Positions 1 to 5,244 of a stretch of DNA of 8,130 bases are shown piece by piece. Location of the stretch: contig JAQTLI010000102.1 of the NCBI GenBank assembly GCA_028714995.1, positions 1-8,130 of the forward strand, written 5' to 3'. This DNA is from Methylobacter sp. Its GTDB lineage: Bacteria > Pseudomonadota > Gammaproteobacteria > Methylococcales > Methylomonadaceae. Within the stretch, counting starts at the first letter, position 1. Every line of letters starts with the position of its first letter. The position numbers and the translations under genes were made by a program. The notes under the pieces are model-generated. The model did no database searches and was not told where the DNA came from. It saw nothing but the letters and a program-made list of their open reading frames with translations.

Positions 1-491
1 TAGCGAATTTCATCGCCAACTGCTAACGAATCAAATCCTTCTCCTACTACACTATTTCGGTGGAAATAAATTTCACGACCGTCTGCCGCCTCAATAAATC
101 CATGATTTTTATTAGGGAGTAAACGGACTACGGTTCCGGTACTTTGCAAGTCATGCGTTTTAACAGCACCGCGCTGGACCCGGGCGTAGTCCTCCAGTTG
201 TCTCGTCGCTGCATCAAAGGCATCACGTATAGCCACATAAACATCTTCATGAGCCTTATTGTCATGATGCTCCCGGCTGATGACCAATTCTTTGCGCGGC
301 GTGGTGATATCGATGCGAATGTGGTACTGATTGCCCTGGTGATGGTGTTGATGTTCGGATTCCACCGCAACCCTGCAACTCATAATATGCGAGTGAAATC
401 TCTCCAGTTTGCTTACTTTTTCACGGATCCTTGCTTCTACGGCTTCAGACTTTGGTATTCCACGAAAAGTAATTTGTAATGGAATTTGCAT
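1..491 (-). CDS. HPF/RaiA-family ribosome hibernation factor fused to a cold-shock domain (partial, 3' end cut by window edge)
   Basis: Reading leftward from the ATG at 491-489 gives 163 uninterrupted codons up to the edge. Residues 1-110 match the HPF/RaiA (S30AE) fold: MQIPLQITFRG start, the REKVSKLERF helix, and a second helix around residues 83-102 (DVYVAIRDAFDAATRQLED). HPF proteins bind the small ribosomal subunit in the mRNA/tRNA channel and silence ribosomes in stationary phase or stress. From about residue 118 a second domain begins. It has GTVVRLLPNKNHGFI (RNP1-like, residues 128-133) and IYFHRNSV (RNP2-like, 141-148), the hallmarks of an OB-fold cold-shock domain; perhaps 20 residues of it lie outside the window. 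A His-rich stretch, HQHHHQGNQYH (47-57), sits in the HPF domain. The start is supported by AAAGGTGA (plus-strand 498-505) at good spacing. The gene lies 40 bases downstream of a cold-shock gene on the same strand, so co-transcription is likely. The domain assignment is firm; the role as a ribosome-inactivating factor is inferred from the family. Confidence 0.9.
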   Translation of the reverse strand, partial: MQIPLQITFRGIPKSEAVEARIREKVSKLERFHSHIMSCRVAVESEHQHHHQGNQYHIRIDITTPRKELVISREHHDNKAHEDVYVAIRDAFDAATRQLEDYARVQRGAVKTHDLQSTGTVVRLLPNKNHGFIEAADGREIYFHRNSVVGEGFDSLAVGDEIR

Positions 492-531
492 GATTATTCA
501 CCTTTAAAATATAAGTACAAAAATCGCAACA

Positions 532-744
532 TCACAGAACAATTAAATCTTCGGCTTGCGGGCCTTTTTTTCCCTGCGTTATATTGAATTGCACTTTTTG
601 CCCATCTGTCAGTGATTTGAAACCCGTACTAGTTATATTACTATAATGAACGAAAACATCAGGCCCTTTTTCCTGTTGGATGAAGCCGAAACCTTTGTCA
701 GCATTAAACCATTTAACAGTACCGGTATTAGTTTTTGTAGACAT
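532..744 (-). CDS. Cold-shock protein, CspA family
   Basis: The 70-residue product is a single cold-shock domain of the usual family length. It has the opening GTVKWFNADKGFGFI with RNP1 (KGFGFI, residues 17-22), RNP2 (VFVHYSNI, 30-37) and the ending GPQAEDLIVL. Such proteins are cytoplasmic OB-fold RNA/DNA chaperones that melt mRNA secondary structure; many are induced by cold, others by stationary phase or other stress. The ATG at 744-742 is preceded by AAGGA (plus-strand 754-758) at 9 bases. The gene is divergent from the kinase gene at 1007 and only 40 bases upstream of the HPF/cold-shock fusion, which suggests one leftward transcript. Upstream lie two AT-rich palindromes and a TTGACA box. 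Which paralogue (cspA, C, D, E) it corresponds to cannot be decided from sequence alone. Confidence 0.95.
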   Translation of the reverse strand: MSTKTNTGTVKWFNADKGFGFIQQEKGPDVFVHYSNITSTGFKSLTDGQKVQFNITQGKKGPQAEDLIVL

Positions 745-760
745 AATTAAAAATCCTTCA

Positions 761-801
761 ATAAATTTTATTTATATTAAGTAATTAAGCTATTACTTAA
801 T
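761..801. repeat. Two abutting AT-rich inverted repeats upstream of the cold-shock gene
   Basis: The first palindrome is ATAAAT (761-766), a 3-base loop, then ATTTAT (770-775). The second starts at the next base: ATTAAGTAAT (776-785), spacer TAAGCT, then ATTACTTAAT (792-801), a perfect 10-base inverted repeat. They lie 17-57 bases upstream of the cold-shock ATG. They could be a regulator-binding site or, if transcribed, weak hairpins in the 5' leader. No T-run typical of a terminator follows on either strand. Confidence 0.75.
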
Positions 802-806
802 GTCAA
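776..806 (-). promoter_or_regulatory. Putative promoter element for the leftward cold-shock/HPF pair, containing a perfect palindrome
   Basis: On the minus strand a consensus -35 hexamer TTGACA (plus-strand 801-806) is followed at once by a perfect inverted repeat (776-801). No good -10 lies at 17 bases: TACTTA is there, but it is poor. TAATAT and TATAAA lie further down, at 21-24 bases. The palindrome would therefore occupy the spacer and -10 zone, where an operator would sit. If the assignment is right the leader before the cold-shock ATG is short, unlike the long thermosensing leader of E. coli cspA. The -35 match is seen; promoter activity is inferred. Confidence 0.4.
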
Positions 807-1006
807 TGGTTTTACGTTTTGTTTTTCTGACTAAAGTTGCTGAATGCAAGCTCTTCGTTTTGAAATATAGCTTATTTTCAGTAGCAGCAGTATTAGTACA
901 AATACCTACAACTCTATAAAAAAGAGATGATGTAACGAACAAATAAATAAACTTTTAACTGAGTATTGTCGATAATAAGACCCGATAAAAATTTGCGGAT
1001 TTAATT

Positions 1007-2626
1007 ATGAGCAATTCATCGATCAATAATAAAACGACTCCAAATTCAGCCATTATTTTGATTAAAGCACTGTGTGAATCTAGCGCTTATGAACATGAGG
1101 TAGCTTCTGTCAGCCTCGTTGAAACACATATTTCCTGGGTGCTGCTAACCGGACAATACGCTTACAAAATCAAAAAGCCCGTCAACTTCGGATTTCTTGA
1201 TTTCTCCACCCTGAAGAAACGACGGTTTTTTTGTCACGAAGAATTAAGGCTCAACCGGCGTTTGGCTGCCGACCTGTATCTTGATGTCGTACCAATTACA
1301 GGACAACCGGATCACCCCAAAATCGGTGGGTCAGGCGAAGCTATTGAATACGCAGTCAAGATGGTTCAGTTTCCCGCAGGACAGGCACTGAATGAACGCG
1401 CTGAACGAGGACAACTGGAGGTAGATGAAATCGATCAGATTATTGCTATTGTTGCCGATTTTCATGAAACGATTGAAAAAGCGAGTGCAGATTCTCCTTA
1501 TGGAGAATGCGAAGACATCAAACACTGGTTTGTTGATAACTTTAATCAGATCAGACCCTTACTGGACGATGATCAATATAAACAACAACTTCAAACCATC
1601 CAGACCTGGGGTAATGTCGAATGGAGCAAAAAATCGGGGCTGATGCAGCTGCGTAGACAGCGGGGCTTTGTGCGGGAATGTCATGGCGATCTGCATCTGG
1701 GCAATATGACCCTCATAAACGGCAAGGTCACCCCGTTTGATTGCATCGAATTTAACCCGCTGCTGCGCTGGATTGATGTCATAAGCGAAGTGGCTTTTCT
1801 GTATATGGATCTGCTGCACTTTGGTTATGATTGCTACGCTCACCGCTTTCTTAATCAATATTTACAACGCACCGGTGATTACCAGGGATTGACGTTATTA
1901 CGTTACTACCTGGTCTATCGTGCCCTGGTACGGGCTAAAGTCTCGTTGCTGCGCATAGCGCAGTTGCCTAATGATGCTCCTGTTTGCAAACAGGCACGTT
2001 CCGATTACACAGTTTATGCGAACTTGGCCGAGCGTTATATTAAACACAATCAGCCAATACTGATCATTACACACGGATTTTCAGGTTCAGGTAAATCCAC
2101 CGTGGCCCACCAACTCGCTGAAAAAATCGGCGCGCTACAGATACGTTCGGATATAGAACGTAAACGGCTATTCGGTTATCGGGCACAGGAGCATACCGGC
2201 AGCGGGGTTGACAGCGGACTTTATACGCTAGAGGCCGGACTGAAAACTTACCAGCGCCTTGCCGAACTTGCTAAAGCCTTGCTAAACGCTGGTTTCTCTG
2301 CAATTATTGACGCAACCTTTCTTAAATCCGAACAGCGCAACATGTTCCAACAGCTTGCTGGTGAATGCGGTGCACCATTTTTTATAGTTGATTTCCAAGC
2401 GTCTAATGAAGAATTATGCAGAAGACTCCAGCAACGGCAAAATGATGCTTCGGAGGCGACGATCGATGTGCTGCATCAACAGCGACAATCTGCGCAACCT
2501 TTATTGCAGGAAGAACAGACTCATGTAATAACAATCAATACCGAGAGCGACAATGCCCTGAAAACCCTACTGGATAATTTTACCGCCAGGGATGGTGGGG
2601 TATGCCGCGAGCTAGTCGGGAACTAG
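1007..2626 (+). CDS. Two-domain kinase-like protein: aminoglycoside-phosphotransferase-fold domain plus P-loop ATP-binding domain
   Basis: The 539-residue product has two domains. Residues ~15-330 match the APH/choline-kinase fold (COG2187 type): the ETHISWVLLTG and YAYKIKKPV region near the start, the catalytic loop HGDLHLGN (H226, D228, N233), and DCIEFN at 245-250 in place of the metal-binding DFG. Residues ~350-530 are a P-loop kinase-like domain (COG0645 type) with Walker A GFSGSGKST (357-365), RSDIERKRLFG from R380 and IIDATF at 433-438. The length is normal for this fusion family, and it is predicted cytoplasmic, with no signal peptide or membrane helix. The substrate is unknown; the family name does not imply antibiotic resistance. 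The mycobacterial homologue Rv2004c is in the DosR dormancy regulon. The start is chosen because the family-like sequence begins soon after it; the ribosome site (GCGGA, 995-999) is weak. The last ~13 codons and the TAG stop lie inside a palindromic repeat unit, so the C-terminal tail is probably repeat-derived. Confidence 0.9.
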   Translation: MSNSSINNKTTPNSAIILIKALCESSAYEHEVASVSLVETHISWVLLTGQYAYKIKKPVNFGFLDFSTLKKRRFFCHEELRLNRRLAADLYLDVVPITGQPDHPKIGGSGEAIEYAVKMVQFPAGQALNERAERGQLEVDEIDQIIAIVADFHETIEKASADSPYGECEDIKHWFVDNFNQIRPLLDDDQYKQQLQTIQTWGNVEWSKKSGLMQLRRQRGFVRECHGDLHLGNMTLINGKVTPFDCIEFNPLLRWIDVISEVAFLYMDLLHFGYDCYAHRFLNQYLQRTGDYQGLTLLRYYLVYRALVRAKVSLLRIAQLPNDAPVCKQARSDYTVYANLAERYIKHNQPILIITHGFSGSGKSTVAHQLAEKIGALQIRSDIERKRLFGYRAQEHTGSGVDSGLYTLEAGLKTYQRLAELAKALLNAGFSAIIDATFLKSEQRNMFQQLAGECGAPFFIVDFQASNEELCRRLQQRQNDASEATIDVLHQQRQSAQPLLQEEQTHVITINTESDNALKTLLDNFTARDGGVCRELVGN

Positions 2627-2689
2627 CGCGGCGATCACCAGGGATGGTGGATATGTCGCAAGCCAGCCGAGAGCTGACGCGGCGGATGC
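2586..2689. repeat. Tandem pair of ~52-base palindromic repeat units (REP/MITE-like) at the end of the kinase gene
   Basis: Unit 1 (2586-2637) and unit 2 (2638-2689) both start CCAGGGATGGTGG and then form a hairpin. Unit 1 pairs GCCGCG (2604-2609) with CGCGGC (2627-2632), has an AG bulge, then pairs CTAGT (2612-2616) with ACTAG (2622-2626) around a CGGGA loop. Unit 2 keeps the fold with different bases: GTCGC (2655-2659) with GCGGC (2679-2683), and CAGC (2664-2667) with GCTG (2673-2676) around CGAGA. Two pairs change on both sides (T-A to C-G), so structure is kept while sequence drifts. The stop codon of the upstream gene is part of the unit 1 stem. No transposase is nearby and no T-run follows, so a REP-like dispersed element fits better than a terminator. 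Confidence 0.8.
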
Positions 2690-2724
2690 TTAAAAGTTTG
2701 TTTACATCAGTATCAGCATAGCAC

Positions 2725-2752
2725 TTTACAAAACCATAATTGTCTTTATTCT
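2725..2752 (+). promoter_or_regulatory. Possible sigma-70-type promoter upstream of the Lon-like gene
   Basis: TTTACA (2725-2730, five of six to the -35 consensus) and TATTCT (2747-2752, four of six to the -10 consensus) are separated by 16 bases and lie 34 bases before the Lon-like ATG. This could give the protease and phosphorylase genes their own transcript, separate from the kinase gene. Weak matches of this kind are common in AT-rich DNA. Confidence 0.3.
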
Positions 2753-2786
2753 AGAAACCAGGTTATTCACGCAGAGCTTCTACCCT

Positions 2787-5180
2787 ATGAAAAATACACC
2801 ATTAGATCCTTCACAACTTTATAAGCCTTGCAACGTCGAACAATTGAAATTTGACTCCACCGAGGAGCTTGAAGATATTGATATTACCGTTGGCCAGGAA
2901 CGCGCTATGGAAGCTGTCAAATTTGGCATCCACATTCATAAAAACGGCTACAACATTTTCGCAATGGCGCCTTCCGGCACTGGAAAATTGACGGCAATAC
3001 GGCAATTAGTTGAACATGAAGCCAGCCATCAAAACGTCCCGGCAGACTGGTGTTACGTAAACAATTTCAACCAGCCAGCCAAACCAACGGCTGTTAAACT
3101 GAAGGCGGGGCATGGCAAAGTTTTCCAGCAAGATATGGCAAAATTGATTGACGAGCTGAGCGTCGCCATACCAGCTGCTTTTGATGGCGACGAATACCGT
3201 TCCAGAACCGGTGAACTTGAAAGTCAAACCCGTCAGCGAGAAATTAATGAACTCAGCCAATTACGTGATGAGGCCGCCAATGCGCACATTATTCTCATGG
3301 AAACCCCAACAGGTTACGCCTTTTCGCCGGCGAATGAAAAAAACGAGGCGATTGATCCCGAGCAGTTTAATAAACTGGATAAGGATGAACAGCATAAAAT
3401 ACAAAATACTATCTTTGAATTGCAAGAACGCTTGGCGAAATTGCTGAAAAATTTTCCCGCCTGGCGCAAGGAAACCAAACGCAAACTGCAAGCCCTTAAC
3501 CGTGAAGTCGCTGAACTGGCTGTTAATCATTCCATAGATGAACTGATCGAGAAATACGCCAAACAGGAAGCCATTCTTAATTATCTGAATGCAGTTCAGA
3601 AAGATATTATTGAACATGTCCGAGATTTTATTCCGCATAGCGAAAAAATAATTTCTTTTATGGAATTGCCGCAGGAACCAAATCCCTTTAAACGTTATTA
3701 TGTCAACCTGATGGTTGATTTTAGCGACAAGAAATTTGCCCCAGTAATACTCGAAGATCACCCGAATTACAGCAATCTCCTTGGCCGCATTGATCATCAG
3801 GCCTACATGGGGTCTTTAGTCACTGATTTCACCATGATAAAACCAGGCGCGCTACATAGAGCCAATGGCGGTTATCTCATTATCGATGCCCGAAAGCTCC
3901 TGTTTCAGCCTTACGCCTGGGAAACTATTAAACGAACCTTGCAGTCAGGTGAGATACGCATTGAATCCCTGGAACGGGCGCTCAGCTTAATCAGCACCTC
4001 ATCGCTGGAACCGGAACCCATACCGCTTGATTTAAAACTCATACTGATCGGTGAGCCACTCATTTATTATTTATTAAGTGCCTATGACCCGGAATTTCAC
4101 GATCTCTTTAAAGTCGCCGCTGATTTTGATGAATCTGTTTCCAGAGATGACAGCAACCCTGACTATGCCCGTTTACTCGCAACTATTGCCCGACGCGAAA
4201 ACTTACGGCCACTGAGTCAAAACGCTGTCGCCAGAGTTATTGAACAAAGCTCCAGAATGGTCGGTGATGCAGAAAAACTGTTAACCCATCTGCGTAGTAT
4301 TAAAGACTTATTGACTGAATCTAATTATTGGGCGCAGGATAACGGTCATACCCTTATAGCTATTAGCGATGTACAACAAGCCATTGACCATAAAACCCGC
4401 AGACTGGATAAGATCAGAGAAAAGCTCTACGAGAATATTCACCGCGGCATTGTATTAATTGATACCGAAGGCAAGGTAACCGGCCAGGTCAATGGTCTTT
4501 CTGTGTTGCAACTGGGTGAATTTACTTTTGGACAGCCCTCCCGCATCACCGCAACAACCCGTTTGGGTAGCGGAAAAGTGGTCGATATTGAACGTGAAAT
4601 TGAATTGGGCGGGCCGATTCATTCAAAAGGCGTATTGATATTATCGAGTTTTATCGCAGCCCGGTATTCCCGGAAATCGCCCTTCTCAATAGCTGCCAGC
4701 CTGGTATTTGAACAATCCTATGGTCACGTAGAGGGTGACAGTGCATCTTTGGCTGAACTTTGCGCCATTTTATCTTCCATTGCCCAGATTCCGTTAAGAC
4801 AGGATCTTGCTGTCACCGGCTCAATAAATCAACTGGGATATGTGCAACCGATAGGTGGCGTTAATGAAAAAATTGAAGGGTTCTTTGATATTTGCGCCAA
4901 AAAAGGCTTAACCGGCACCCAGGGCGTCATCATTCCTGCCACTAACGTCAAACATCTGATGCTGCGCTGGGATGTGGTTCATGCCGCTCAATCCGGTGAG
5001 TTTAACATCTATGCAGTAACAACCATAGATGAGGCGCTTGAGCTACTCACCGGGATGGATGCAGGCATTGCCAATGAGCAAGGCAGCTATCCGCCTGAAT
5101 CATTTAATGGTCAGGTTGAAGCCCAGTTGCTGCAATTTACGACACTTAGAAAAGATTTCAATGCCAAACCCGATAATTAA
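2787..5180 (+). CDS. Lon-like ATP-dependent serine protease (AAA_32 / LonB-like family)
   Basis: The 797-residue product is of the usual length for this Lon-related family and is predicted soluble. There is no classical Lon N-terminal substrate domain. The AAA module starts near residue 30 with GQERAMEAVKFG, then a P-loop APSGTGKLT (61-69). A charged, helical, coiled-coil-like insertion covers about 133-280. The AAA core then resumes with NGGYLIIDARKLL (Walker B at 363-368) and a sensor-1-like LILIGEP. The Lon protease domain covers ~566-770, with the catalytic Ser-Lys dyad visible: S652 in EGDSAS and K695 in GGVNEKIEG. The 43-residue spacing equals that of archaeal LonB (S509/K552). It should degrade misfolded or regulatory proteins in the cytoplasm. 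The P-loop has Ala for the first Gly and Leu where Ser/Thr normally follows Lys, and Walker B reads DA rather than DE, so ATP hydrolysis may be altered. It lies 160 bases after the kinase gene and 64 before the phosphorylase. The ATG has only a weak ribosome site. Confidence 0.93.
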   Translation: MKNTPLDPSQLYKPCNVEQLKFDSTEELEDIDITVGQERAMEAVKFGIHIHKNGYNIFAMAPSGTGKLTAIRQLVEHEASHQNVPADWCYVNNFNQPAKPTAVKLKAGHGKVFQQDMAKLIDELSVAIPAAFDGDEYRSRTGELESQTRQREINELSQLRDEAANAHIILMETPTGYAFSPANEKNEAIDPEQFNKLDKDEQHKIQNTIFELQERLAKLLKNFPAWRKETKRKLQALNREVAELAVNHSIDELIEKYAKQEAILNYLNAVQKDIIEHVRDFIPHSEKIISFMELPQEPNPFKRYYVNLMVDFSDKKFAPVILEDHPNYSNLLGRIDHQAYMGSLVTDFTMIKPGALHRANGGYLIIDARKLLFQPYAWETIKRTLQSGEIRIESLERALSLISTSSLEPEPIPLDLKLILIGEPLIYYLLSAYDPEFHDLFKVAADFDESVSRDDSNPDYARLLATIARRENLRPLSQNAVARVIEQSSRMVGDAEKLLTHLRSIKDLLTESNYWAQDNGHTLIAISDVQQAIDHKTRRLDKIREKLYENIHRGIVLIDTEGKVTGQVNGLSVLQLGEFTFGQPSRITATTRLGSGKVVDIEREIELGGPIHSKGVLILSSFIAARYSRKSPFSIAASLVFEQSYGHVEGDSASLAELCAILSSIAQIPLRQDLAVTGSINQLGYVQPIGGVNEKIEGFFDICAKKGLTGTQGVIIPATNVKHLMLRWDVVHAAQSGEFNIYAVTTIDEALELLTGMDAGIANEQGSYPPESFNGQVEAQLLQFTTLRKDFNAKPDN

Positions 5181-5244
5181 AACTGCTGACTTAGGTTGCC
5201 GCTAAAAACCTTGTATGTTCATAGTTGCTGAGAGGAAATAATTC

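Noticed and set aside
144..479. 111-codon rightward open frame at the left end
   Set aside because: It lies wholly antisense to the HPF/cold-shock fusion, which has clear family motifs and a good ribosome site. The rightward product has no recognisable domain and no convincing ribosome site.
745..1006. Small gene or RNA in the divergent intergenic region
   Set aside because: The region is AT-rich with frequent stops. Apart from the palindromes and the -35 box I see no ribosome site with a coding frame and no recognisable RNA fold; TATAAA at 915-920 lacks a matching -35.
1007..2626. Aminoglycoside resistance gene
   Set aside because: The APH fold is present, but the fusion to a P-loop kinase domain and the sequence match an uncharacterised stress-associated family, not known resistance enzymes.
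2604..2683. Rho-independent terminator after the kinase gene
   Set aside because: The hairpins are GC-rich, but neither is followed by a T-run, and the duplicated unit structure with shared flanks points to a repeat element.
3261..3797. 178-codon leftward open frame
   Set aside because: It is antisense to the coiled-coil region of the Lon-like gene. Its composition (many F, I, Q) is what the complement of a Lys/Glu/Asn-rich frame gives, and no domain is recognisable.
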